In this document: positions 9,150 to 17,292 of the stretch, one piece after another
Numbering within the stretch: position 1 is the first letter of the stretch
Layout of the letters: every line of letters begins with the position of its first letter
From: Roseobacter litoralis Och 149
Lineage (GTDB): Bacteria > Pseudomonadota > Alphaproteobacteria > Rhodobacterales > Rhodobacteraceae
Reading direction: 5' to 3'
NCBI RefSeq assembly: GCF_000154785.2
Contig: NC_015730.1
Location: 62,001-126,000 of the forward strand
DNA: 64,000 bases
The notes under the pieces: model-generated
The model's database searches: none
Told to the model about the DNA's origin: nothing
Seen by the model: only the letters and a program-made list of their open reading frames with translations
Translations under genes and position numbers: made by a program

Positions 9150-9437
9150 TTAGCCGTTCACGCTGTCTTTCAGCGCTTTTGCAATGGTCATCTTGACCAC
9201 TTTGTCAGCGTCTTTCTTGAACTGTTCGCCGGTTGCCGGGTTGCGAACCATACGCTCTGGACGCTCGCGGCAATAGATTTTGCCAACACCGGGAAGCGTC
9301 ACAGCACCACCGCCGGACACTTCTTTGGTGATGAGGTTGCAAACTGCGTCCAGTGCTGCGCCTGCAGATTTCTTGTCTGTGTCCATCTCTTCTGCCAGTG
9401 CGGCAACGAGTTGGGTCTTTGTCATTGGTTTCGCCAT
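9150..9437 (-). CDS. HU family DNA-binding protein
   Basis: A 95-aa nucleoid protein. The helical N-terminal dimerisation part (KTQLVAALAEEMDTDKKSAG) and the beta-arm region with RNPATGEQ and the Pro-containing tip are clearly HU. The arm has RERPERMVRNPATGEQFK in place of the more usual GRNP loop context. It binds and bends DNA as a dimer. It stands alone, with an AAGGAG ribosome site, its own terminator and an AT-rich upstream region (9438-9574). Confidence 0.92.
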   Translation of the reverse strand: MAKPMTKTQLVAALAEEMDTDKKSAGAALDAVCNLITKEVSGGGAVTLPGVGKIYCRERPERMVRNPATGEQFKKDADKVVKMTIAKALKDSVNG

Positions 9438-9574
9438 TTTATTCTCCTTCGCTGCCCGATGAGTAGGGCCTCATTTCGCGAATCTACCCGTATGTTGTGG
9501 ATGAACACAACGATTAGGTGCCAAAATTAACGAAAAACATGCCGATTTTCGTTGTTTTTAACGGTTTGCCCCCC

Positions 9575-11038
9575 TCAGAGGAACGCTGTTTCCTCAAATG
9601 AGCGTAGTTTCCGGCTGTGAATGCGTTCCAGCGGCATGGATCGCAGCTGTTCCATCGCGTGGATACCGATCATCAGATGACGCACAACTTGCGTTTTATA
9701 GAAGTCTGACGCCATGCCGGGCAGTTTCAACTCTCCATGCAGCGGCTTGTCTGACACACATAAAAGCGTGCCGTAGGGCACCCGGAAGCGAAACCCGTTC
9801 GCCGCAATCGTGGCACTTTCCATATCAAGTGCGACCGCGCGCGACTGGCTGAGCCGCTGCACAGGGCCGGATTGGTCGCGCAATTCCCAATTGCGGTTAT
9901 CAAGGCTGGCCACGGTGCCGGTGCGCATCAGGCGCTTCAGCTCATAGCCTTCGAGTTCGGTGACCTTGGCCACCGCCTGCTCAAGTGCGATCTGTATCTC
10001 GGCCAGCGCGGGCACCGGAACCCAGACCGGCAGGTCATCGTCCAGCACCTTGTCCTCGCGCAGATAGGCATGGGCGAGCACAAAATCCCCGAGCGCTTGC
10101 GAATTGCGCAAACCCGCGCAGTGACCGACCATGATCCACGCATGCGGACGCAACACGGCAATGTGGTCCGTGGCGGTTTTCGCGTTGGAGGGTCCAACAC
10201 CGATGTTGACCAGCGTGATCCCCGACCCATCCGCCCGCTTCAGGTGATAGGTCGGCATCTGGGGCGTTTTACTGCTGGGCGGCAGTACCCCATCGCAATC
10301 GTTGATTTCAGCATTGTCCGTGGATACAAACGCCGTGTAGCCGGAGGTTGCATCCTTGAGTTGCGCGCGGGCGTAGGCCTCAAATTCAGACACATAGAAC
10401 TGGTAATTCGTAAACAGCACGTGGTTCTGAAAATGCTCAGCATCCGTGGCCGTGTAATGCGCCAGCCGCGCCAGCGAATAATCCACACGTTGCGCGGTAA
10501 AGGGCGCGAGCGGCGCGATCCCGTCGGTCGGGATATATGTGCCGTTGACGATATCGTCGTTCGTGGTGCTGAGGTCAGGGACATCAAAGACATCACGCAG
10601 CGTAAACTCGGCGGCCCCTTCTTGCGGGACGGTGATCGCTGCATCTCTTGCGACGGCGAAATGCACCGGCATTGCCGTTTCAGATGGGCCAATCGTGACT
10701 GGCTGCCCGTGGTTTTCAATCAACAGACCGATTTGCTGTGTCAGATAGCTGCGAAACAGATCAGGGCGCGTGATCGTCGCGCGATAGCGTCCGGGCGCAG
10801 AGACATGACCAAAGGACAATCGCGTGTCCACATGCGCGTAACTTGAGGTTTCAAACTCCACTTGAGGATAAAAAGCCCGGACGCGGCACGCGGGTGCGCC
10901 TTCGCGCATGGCCTGCGCAAAATGCGTACAGAGAAAGCCGGTCGCCTGTGTGTAAAGTTCTTCCAGCCGGGCCACTGCGGCTGCAGCATCATGAAAGACC
11001 TCGGCGGCCGGGCTGTCGGGGGTGATGGTTTCGCTCAT
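9575..11038 (-). CDS. amn: AMP nucleosidase
   Basis: A 487-aa enzyme that hydrolyses AMP to adenine and ribose 5-phosphate. The C-terminal nucleoside-phosphorylase-like domain carries VNIGVGPSNAKTATDHIAVLRP, MVGHCAGLRNSQALGDFVLAHAYLRED and ALDMESATIAANGFRFRVPYGTLLCVSDKPLHGELKLPGMA, all diagnostic of Amn; the N-terminal domain is the Amn-specific regulatory part. Its start overlaps the end of the adenine deaminase gene (ATGA-type, 4 bases). The pair would carry AMP to hypoxanthine, a purine salvage and adenylate-pool control route. Confidence 0.95.
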   Translation of the reverse strand: MSETITPDSPAAEVFHDAAAAVARLEELYTQATGFLCTHFAQAMREGAPACRVRAFYPQVEFETSSYAHVDTRLSFGHVSAPGRYRATITRPDLFRSYLTQQIGLLIENHGQPVTIGPSETAMPVHFAVARDAAITVPQEGAAEFTLRDVFDVPDLSTTNDDIVNGTYIPTDGIAPLAPFTAQRVDYSLARLAHYTATDAEHFQNHVLFTNYQFYVSEFEAYARAQLKDATSGYTAFVSTDNAEINDCDGVLPPSSKTPQMPTYHLKRADGSGITLVNIGVGPSNAKTATDHIAVLRPHAWIMVGHCAGLRNSQALGDFVLAHAYLREDKVLDDDLPVWVPVPALAEIQIALEQAVAKVTELEGYELKRLMRTGTVASLDNRNWELRDQSGPVQRLSQSRAVALDMESATIAANGFRFRVPYGTLLCVSDKPLHGELKLPGMASDFYKTQVVRHLMIGIHAMEQLRSMPLERIHSRKLRSFEETAFL

Positions 11039-12852
11039 GTGGGGGACTCTATCACAGGTATGAATTCAAAGGTGCGCACATCCACAAGGCCGAGATCGGA
11101 AATCCGAAGCTCAGGGATCACAACAAGCGCCAAGAGGGAATGTTGCATATACGCGTTGTTCAGGGTGCAGCCACAGTCGCGCATGGCCTGCATCATCTTG
11201 TCGGCCTTTGCGGCGACTTCAGCAGCGGGGCGATCTGACATCAGACCTGCGATGGGCAATTCGACCAGCGCCAGTTCAACACCGTCCTTGAACAGCACAA
11301 TGCCGCCGCCGACCTCGCCCAGCCGGTTGGCCGCGCGCGCCATATCCTCGGCATCGGTACCGACAACAATCATGTGGTGGCTGTCATGGGCCACAGTCGA
11401 GGCCATGGCCATCCGGCCCTCATACCCAAAGCCTGAAACAAAGGCATTGGTCACAGACCCGGTGGCGCGGTGCCGCTCAACCAATGCGATCTGTGCGACG
11501 TCACCGGTGGCTTGCACCCGCCCCTCGGTCACTGGCAGTTCGAATTTCAACGCCTTGGTCGGTGCTTGGTTTTCCACCACACCGATAACGTTCGCGGTCA
11601 CCGCATTGGCGCCTTTGGGCGCGTTGATCGTGAAGTCATCCGGCTCCAGCGTCTTGCCCATATGCACGGTTTGGCGGGCCGCAGCGGGCCAGTCGAAGTG
11701 CGGACATTCGACAAGACAGTGACCATCTTCCGCCACGACCTGTCCACGGGCAATGACCGTTTCGATTGGCAGGGTTCTCAGATCTGAGGTCAAGATAATA
11801 TCCGCGCGCCGCCCCGGCGTGATGGACCCGATCTCGCGTTCCAGCCCGAAATGGGTGGCGGTGTTGATCGTCGCCATCTGAAGCGCCACCAGCGGGTCAC
11901 AACCGCATTCAATAGCGTGGCGCACGACCCGGTTCATATGACCGTCATTGACCAGCGTGCCCGAATGGCAATCGTCCGTGCACAGGATCATGTTGCGCGG
12001 ATCGAGACCCTTTTCGGTGATCGCCGTGATCTGGCTTTCCACGTCATACCACGCAGAGCCAAGCCGGATCATCGACCGCATCCCCTGCCGCATGCGCGCG
12101 ATGGCGTCCGCCTCGCAGGTCCCTTCGTGATCGTCGGCGGGTCCCCCCGCGACGTAACCTGCAAACGCTGGTCCAAGGTCTGGTGACGCATAGTGTCCAC
12201 CCACCGTCTTGCCCGCGCGCTGCGTTGCCGCAATTTCCGCCAGCATTTTCGGATCGGCATTCGACACGCCCGGAAAATTCATCATCTCACCCAAACCGAC
12301 GATACCGGGCCACGTCATGGCATCAGCCACATCGGCGGCGGTGATCTCAAACCCGGTGGTTTCCATCCCCGGTGCCGAGGGCGCGCAGGATGGCATCTGG
12401 GTGAAAATGTTGACGGGTTGCATCAGCGCCTCGTCATGCATCATTCGCACACCTTCAAGTCCCAGAACATTGGCGATCTCATGAGGGTCCGTGAACATGG
12501 ATGTGGTGCCATGCGGGATCACCGCGCGGGCAAATTCAGCGGGCGTCAGCATCCCGGACTCGATATGCATATGACCATCGCACAGGCCGGGGATCATGTA
12601 GCGCCCGTTTGCCCGGATGATCTGCGTGTCTGGCCCTGTGCAGTTCGTGGCATCCGGGACCACGCAGGCGATGCGCCCGTGGATGATGGCAATATCATAT
12701 CCATCCAGCACTTCGCGGGTATGGACATTGACCCATTTGCCGCCCCTAATGAGCATATCGGCAGCCATTCTGCCGGTCGCGACGGCAATCAGATCTGCCG
12801 CTGTGTCGGGCCAGGAGGAAAAAATGTGATGCGTCATGTCCTTCCGTGCCAT
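11035..12852 (-). CDS. ade: Adenine deaminase
   Basis: A 605-aa amidohydrolase-fold enzyme that deaminates adenine to hypoxanthine. Seen are PGLCDGHMHIESGML (metal-binding His-x-His), DPHEIANVLG, CTDDCHSGTLVNDGHM, and the C-terminal HDSHHMIVVGT and LLALVVIPELRISDLGL typical of the AdeC family. Length matches the family. It lies upstream of and overlaps amn in the same operon, so adenine released by Amn is its direct substrate. An alternative ATG at 12837 has a GGAAGGAC just upstream, and the true N terminus could be five residues shorter. Confidence 0.95.
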   Translation of the reverse strand: MARKDMTHHIFSSWPDTAADLIAVATGRMAADMLIRGGKWVNVHTREVLDGYDIAIIHGRIACVVPDATNCTGPDTQIIRANGRYMIPGLCDGHMHIESGMLTPAEFARAVIPHGTTSMFTDPHEIANVLGLEGVRMMHDEALMQPVNIFTQMPSCAPSAPGMETTGFEITAADVADAMTWPGIVGLGEMMNFPGVSNADPKMLAEIAATQRAGKTVGGHYASPDLGPAFAGYVAGGPADDHEGTCEADAIARMRQGMRSMIRLGSAWYDVESQITAITEKGLDPRNMILCTDDCHSGTLVNDGHMNRVVRHAIECGCDPLVALQMATINTATHFGLEREIGSITPGRRADIILTSDLRTLPIETVIARGQVVAEDGHCLVECPHFDWPAAARQTVHMGKTLEPDDFTINAPKGANAVTANVIGVVENQAPTKALKFELPVTEGRVQATGDVAQIALVERHRATGSVTNAFVSGFGYEGRMAMASTVAHDSHHMIVVGTDAEDMARAANRLGEVGGGIVLFKDGVELALVELPIAGLMSDRPAAEVAAKADKMMQAMRDCGCTLNNAYMQHSLLALVVIPELRISDLGLVDVRTFEFIPVIESPT

Positions 12853-12887
12853 GGCTTATGACGATGTTCAAGACGGGAGGCCCAAAG

Positions 12888-13307
12888 ATGGACTATGAAA
12901 CAGTGTCAGCGGAGGATTTCGGCAAATCCTTGCGCGGCATCGGACTGAACTTGCTGGTGCGCGATGTGCGGGTGACCAGCGCGTTTCTTGTGGATATCTT
13001 TGACGTCGGCATTCACCGCCTGAGCGATGATTTTGCGATCGTAACCTATGGGAGCGACGTATTTCAGCTCCATAGTGATGCCACTTATTCTGCCAATCCC
13101 TTGCTGGGTCTGCTGCCCGAAACCCCCCCGCGCGGTGCAGGTGTCGAGATCAGGTTTTACGACACCGACCCTGATGCAGCGGTTGCGCGGGCCTCGGCGC
13201 GCGGCGCGATGGTTTTGCAAGAGCCTGCGGACAAGCCGCACGGCCTGCGCGAGGCTTACATCCTGTGCGACGACGGTTATGCCTGGGTGCCCAGCCGGCC
13301 GCTTTGA
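12888..13307 (+). CDS. VOC/glyoxalase-fold protein
   Basis: A 139-aa protein with two beta-alpha-beta-beta-beta modules of the vicinal-oxygen-chelate fold (LRGIGLNLLVRDVRVTSAFLVDIF then VEIRFYDTDPDAAVARASARGAMVL). The ATG at 12888 is preceded by GGGAGGC. The metal-ligand pattern is incomplete, so enzymatic activity cannot be claimed. Its 3' end overlaps the convergent LysR gene by 31 bases. Confidence 0.75.
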   Translation: MDYETVSAEDFGKSLRGIGLNLLVRDVRVTSAFLVDIFDVGIHRLSDDFAIVTYGSDVFQLHSDATYSANPLLGLLPETPPRGAGVEIRFYDTDPDAAVARASARGAMVLQEPADKPHGLREAYILCDDGYAWVPSRPL

Positions 13308-14176
13308 GCGTTCTGTTCCACCGCCAATGCGTCGCGCAGCCAGTGGGTAAAGGCCTGCGCGGCGGGCATGGTCTGAGCCTGAGGCGACTGGATGAGGTAA
13401 TAGGCCTCCTGCATCCGGGCGCGATGTGCAAAGGGCGCAATCAGCGCGCCGGTGTCGATCAGTCTTTTGGCGATCAGGTCATGGGCCAAAGCCATGCCAC
13501 CCCCTGCCTGTGCCACCGCCAACGGCAATAAATAGGTTGAGGCATAGGTGACCGGCGGGTTCGGCCAGTCCATCCCGCACTCCTCTACCCAGACGGCCCA
13601 TGTGCCCATCATGTTCAGACAGTCATAAAGCGGCTTTTCGTGCAGCGTTTCCAAGTGAGCAGGGAAATCGGGCCGACAGACCGGATAGTAATGATCGGTT
13701 GCCAAAAGCTCAGCATAGACTTGGTCCGATGGGCGCAAGGAATAGCGGATTTCCACATCCGCCCCGTCGGCCATATCGCGCGGCTCCCATAATTCGGTGG
13801 AAATACTGAGCTGCACCTCGGGATGCTTTGCCCGAAAGGTCGAAAGTCGCGGTGACAGCCAGTTCACCGCAAACGTCAGGTTGCTCTGAACATGAAGCAC
13901 GTTTGTTTCGTTTCGTGTCAGCGCACGGGTGCCATGCGCCAATGTGCGGAAGGCATCCCTGACAACTGGCAGATAGCTCTGGCCGGTTTGGGTGAGTTCA
14001 AGTGATCTTGCGTGACGGTGAAAAAGCGGGCGGCCCAGAAACCCCTCAAGGGATTTGATCTGCTGGCTGACCGCGCTTTGCGTCATGTTCAGATCGCGCG
14101 CAGCCCCGGTAAAGCTGAGGTTGCGTGCTGAAGCCTCAAAGGCCCGCAGCCAGTTTAAGGGCGGCAGATCAGTCAT
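13277..14176 (-). CDS. LysR-type transcriptional regulator (GcvA-like)
   Basis: About 299 aa. The N-terminal winged helix (LNWLRAFEASARNLSFTGAARDLNMTQSAVSQQIKSLE) is a typical LysR HTH and closest in style to GcvA; the rest is the periplasmic-binding-like effector domain. It is divergent from the class II aldolase operon starting at 14284, so by LysR convention it probably controls that operon and itself from the roughly 107-bp gap. The ATG at 14176 is favoured over the one at 14185 by spacing from a GGA. Confidence 0.85.
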   Translation of the reverse strand: MTDLPPLNWLRAFEASARNLSFTGAARDLNMTQSAVSQQIKSLEGFLGRPLFHRHARSLELTQTGQSYLPVVRDAFRTLAHGTRALTRNETNVLHVQSNLTFAVNWLSPRLSTFRAKHPEVQLSISTELWEPRDMADGADVEIRYSLRPSDQVYAELLATDHYYPVCRPDFPAHLETLHEKPLYDCLNMMGTWAVWVEECGMDWPNPPVTYASTYLLPLAVAQAGGGMALAHDLIAKRLIDTGALIAPFAHRARMQEAYYLIQSPQAQTMPAAQAFTHWLRDALAVEQNAQSGRLGTQA

Positions 14177-14283
14177 ATAACGCATCCATTAGTTTAACTT
14201 ATGCATGATGTACGTTTTTTTCGTTGGTCAAACAAGGCGTCTGGGTGTTGTCATATGTCCGACCCGATCAAAGGACTTGACCC
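14177..14283. promoter_or_regulatory. Divergent control region, LysR / aldolase operon
   Basis: AT-rich gap between the LysR gene and the catabolic operon. It contains ATAA at about 14175 and TTAT near 14200 with partial dyad symmetry around CATTAGTTTAAC, a plausible LysR binding region, and an AAAGGA ribosome site before 14284. The exact operator is not certain. Confidence 0.4.
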
Positions 14284-15039
14284 ATGTCTGTAACTGAACT
14301 GCACCCCAATATGGACAACTGGCAGGAGCGCGTAGACCTTGCGGCGGCCTTTCGCTGGACCGTACGGCTGAACATGCATGAAGCCGTCGCCAACCATTTC
14401 AGCCTTGCGATCAACGACAGTGGCACGAAATTTCTGATGAATCCCAATCAGATGCATTTTTCACGTATCAAGGCGTCGGATCTGTTGGTTGTGGATGTCG
14501 ATGATCCCGAAGCGATGAACGGGCCGGATGCACCCGACCCCACGGCTTGGGGGCTGCATGGCGGAATGCACCGGCACTGTGCCCACGCGCGCTGCGCGAT
14601 GCATGTGCATTCGCCCTATGCGACCGCGCTTGCAGCGCTGGCTGACAGCCGATTGCCGCCCGTCGATCAGAACGCCTGCATGTTCTTTGATCGCGTTGTT
14701 GTCGATGAAAACTACGGCGGGCTGGCCTTTGAAGAAGAGGGCGTACGCTGTGCGCAGCTGTTTGATGACCCAAGGAAAAAGGTCATGGTCATGGGCAACC
14801 ACGGCATCATGGTGATTGGCGATACGGTGGCCGATACCTTCAACCGGATGTTCTATTTTGAGCGCGCCTGCCAGACCTATCTGCTCGCCTTGCAAACAGG
14901 GCGGCCGTTGCGGGTGCTGCCCGATGATGTCGCCGAGAAAACCGCGCGCGAGATCGAAGAATATCCCGAACAGGATCTGCGGCATCTGGCGGAACTCAAG
15001 GCCATTCTGGATGAGGAGGGATCGACCTATGCCCAGTGA
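14284..15039 (+). CDS. Class II aldolase/adducin family protein
   Basis: A 251-aa protein with the class II aldolase/adducin fold: NHFSLAIND, then the zinc-binding His pattern MHRHCAHARCAMHVHSPYATALAAL, and VMVMGNHGIMVIGDTVADTF. Relatives are fuculose-phosphate aldolases, but many of this branch act on unknown hydroxy acids. It is the first gene of the operon running to 20146 and overlaps the hydroxylase gene by 11 bases. Its substrate is unknown; the operon suggests an acyl-CoA or betaine-like carbon skeleton. Confidence 0.85.
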   Translation: MSVTELHPNMDNWQERVDLAAAFRWTVRLNMHEAVANHFSLAINDSGTKFLMNPNQMHFSRIKASDLLVVDVDDPEAMNGPDAPDPTAWGLHGGMHRHCAHARCAMHVHSPYATALAALADSRLPPVDQNACMFFDRVVVDENYGGLAFEEEGVRCAQLFDDPRKKVMVMGNHGIMVIGDTVADTFNRMFYFERACQTYLLALQTGRPLRVLPDDVAEKTAREIEEYPEQDLRHLAELKAILDEEGSTYAQ

Positions 15040-16018
15040 TCCAGAGAACCGCGAGGCGGGGCGCTGGAACTTTCGACCGCAAGTCCCGCTGGCGCAGAAT
15101 CCATTGTTTCAGTGGCCGCCCAAACCAGCGGCCATCTTTCGGTGGTATGCGGCTTTCTGGCTTGAGGTGTCGACCACGACGCTCTGTCTGGTTTTTGCGC
15201 TGATCGCCTATTTCCTTGTTCTGCCTGACCTTGCTGAGATGCAGGTGCTGGCATGGGGTTGGGTGGCCAAGGTCTGGCTTGCCAATCTGATCCCGCAGGT
15301 CATTTGCGCGGGCACGTTGCATTATTGGTTGATCATGCGCAAAGGACAGGGCGACAAAACCAAATACGATCCCCGCGATCAGGCGCGCAGCAACGGCACC
15401 TTCACCTTTGGCAATCAGGTCCATGACAATATGTTCTGGCATATTGCCAGCGGCATCACCCTCTGGACCGCGGCGCAGGTGCTGGTGTTCTGGGCGATGG
15501 CGAATGGCTATGCGCCTGCCATGCTGTTTCCGGGTAACCCGCTGTGGTTTATTGCGTTTTTCGTGCTGATCCCGATCTGGTCGAGCTTTCATTTTTACTG
15601 GATACACCGCGCGCTACATTGGCCGCCGCTCTATAAACTGGCCCATTCCCTGCACCACCGGAACGTCAATGTCGGGCCGTGGTCCGGGATTTCGATGCAC
15701 CCGGTCGAACACTTGCTGTTTTACACAAACTTCCTGATCCATTTTGTCGTGCCCAGCCATCCGCTGCACGTTCTGTTTCATGGCTACGTCCAGTCCACGC
15801 ACCCTGTCTTTTCCCATTCCGGGTTTGAAGAGATTGTCGTGAACGACAAACGTCAGGCCAAGGCGGGGGTGTTTTTCCACCAGCTGCATCACCGGTATTT
15901 TGAATGCAACTATGGCACGGTTGAGATGCCCTGGGATCGTTGGTTCGGCAGTTATCATGATGGATCAGCCCAAGCCACGGGTGACACACGCGCACGCAAA
16001 AAGCAGATGTACACCTGA
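15029..16018 (+). CDS. Sterol desaturase/fatty acid hydroxylase family protein
   Basis: A 329-aa membrane protein starting at the ATG at 15029 behind GGAGGG. It has four or so hydrophobic helices and the histidine clusters of membrane di-iron oxygenases: HFYWIHRALH, HSLHHRNVN, HPVEHLL and HQLHHRYFECNYG. Such enzymes hydroxylate or desaturate lipid-like chains with O2. Placement between an aldolase gene and acyl-CoA metabolism genes suggests it introduces oxygen into the substrate of this pathway, which is an inference. Confidence 0.88.
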   Translation: MPSDPENREAGRWNFRPQVPLAQNPLFQWPPKPAAIFRWYAAFWLEVSTTTLCLVFALIAYFLVLPDLAEMQVLAWGWVAKVWLANLIPQVICAGTLHYWLIMRKGQGDKTKYDPRDQARSNGTFTFGNQVHDNMFWHIASGITLWTAAQVLVFWAMANGYAPAMLFPGNPLWFIAFFVLIPIWSSFHFYWIHRALHWPPLYKLAHSLHHRNVNVGPWSGISMHPVEHLLFYTNFLIHFVVPSHPLHVLFHGYVQSTHPVFSHSGFEEIVVNDKRQAKAGVFFHQLHHRYFECNYGTVEMPWDRWFGSYHDGSAQATGDTRARKKQMYT

Positions 16019-16123
16019 TGGCGCCTGCATTTTACGAGGACTTGAAACGCTGGACCAGCACACGGCGGTTGGGAAGAAAGGCATGCGGTCGCCCGTCCCT
16101 TTCCCAACCAAAAGACAAATATC

Positions 16124-17287
16124 ATGACAACTTACGGCTTAACCGACGAACATACGATGATTGCGGAGTCCGTTCGCAGCTTTGTTGAAAAAGAGATTTA
16201 CCCCCACGAGGAACTGGTCGAGCGGACAGGCGAAGTGCCTGCAGAGATCGCGGATGAGATCAAACGCAAAACCATTGATCTGGGCTTTTACGCCTGTAAT
16301 TTCCCGGAAAGCGTGGGCTGTGCCGGGCTGAACCATCTTGAGTTTGCACTGGTGGAACGTGAATTGGGGCGCGGCTCGATGGCGCTCAACCATTTCTTTG
16401 GCCGCCCGCAGAATATCCTGATGGCCTGTGAAGGGGATCAGATCGAACGCTATCTCATGCCCGCCGTGCGCGGTGAGCGGATGGATGCGCTGGCCATGAC
16501 CGAACCGGGTGCAGGATCGGATGTGCGCGGCATGAAATGTGCTGCGGTGCGGAAAGGTGGTGACTGGGTGGTGAATGGGACCAAGCATTTCATCTCGGGT
16601 GCGGATCATGCGGATTTCATCATCGTGTTCATCGCAACCGGCGAAGATCAGACGGCCAAGGGCCCCAAAAAGCGGATCACGGCGTTTCTGGTGGATCGCG
16701 GCACGCCCGGTTTCACCATCCGCGACGGATATAAATCGGTCAGCCATCGGGGATATAAAAACATGATCCTTGATTTCGATGACTGCCGCCTGCCCGATGC
16801 GCAGGTCCTCGGCGACGTTGATGGCGGTTTTGAGGTCATGAACACCTGGCTTTACGCCACCCGTATTACGGTGGCCACAATGTCGGTGGGGCGCGCCCGG
16901 CGTGTCTTTGATTATGCGCTGAACTACGCGGCGGAACGGGAACAGTTCGGACAAAAGATCGGTAAATTTCAGGGCGTGAGTTTCCAGCTGGCCGATATGG
17001 TGACGGAAATCGACGCGGCGGATTTGCTGACGCTGGCCGCGGCGGATCGGCTGGATAAAGGGCTGCCTGCCAACCGCGAGATTGCCTCCGCCAAGCTATA
17101 TGCCTCGGAGATGCTGGCGCGGGTCACCGATGCCGCGATCCAAATACATGGGGGCATGGGCCTGATGGATGACTACCCGCTGGAACGGTTCTGGCGCGAT
17201 GCCCGGGTCGAGCGGATTTGGGACGGTACGTCTGAAATCCAGCGCCACATCATCAGCCGTGATCTGCTGCGGGCTTTGGGGGCCTAA
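16124..17287 (+). CDS. Acyl-CoA dehydrogenase
   Basis: A 387-aa flavoenzyme that forms an alpha,beta double bond in acyl-CoA. It shows ALAMTEPGAGSDVRGM, FISGADHADF, the substrate-binding ITVATMSVGRARRVFDYAL, and the C-terminal YPLERFWRDARVERIWDGTSEIQRHIISR signature. The catalytic Glu is the E of the IHGGMGLMDDYPLERFWRD to IWDGTSE region or the helix preceding it; I cannot assign it exactly. The CaiD-like hydratase two genes on would act on its product. Confidence 0.92.
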   Translation: MTTYGLTDEHTMIAESVRSFVEKEIYPHEELVERTGEVPAEIADEIKRKTIDLGFYACNFPESVGCAGLNHLEFALVERELGRGSMALNHFFGRPQNILMACEGDQIERYLMPAVRGERMDALAMTEPGAGSDVRGMKCAAVRKGGDWVVNGTKHFISGADHADFIIVFIATGEDQTAKGPKKRITAFLVDRGTPGFTIRDGYKSVSHRGYKNMILDFDDCRLPDAQVLGDVDGGFEVMNTWLYATRITVATMSVGRARRVFDYALNYAAEREQFGQKIGKFQGVSFQLADMVTEIDAADLLTLAAADRLDKGLPANREIASAKLYASEMLARVTDAAIQIHGGMGLMDDYPLERFWRDARVERIWDGTSEIQRHIISRDLLRALGA

Positions 17288-17292
17288 CGACG

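Noticed and set aside
9872..10846. Open frame of 324 aa on the plus strand
   Set aside because: It lies fully antisense to amn, whose protein is clearly conserved; the frame is a by-product of G+C-rich codon use.
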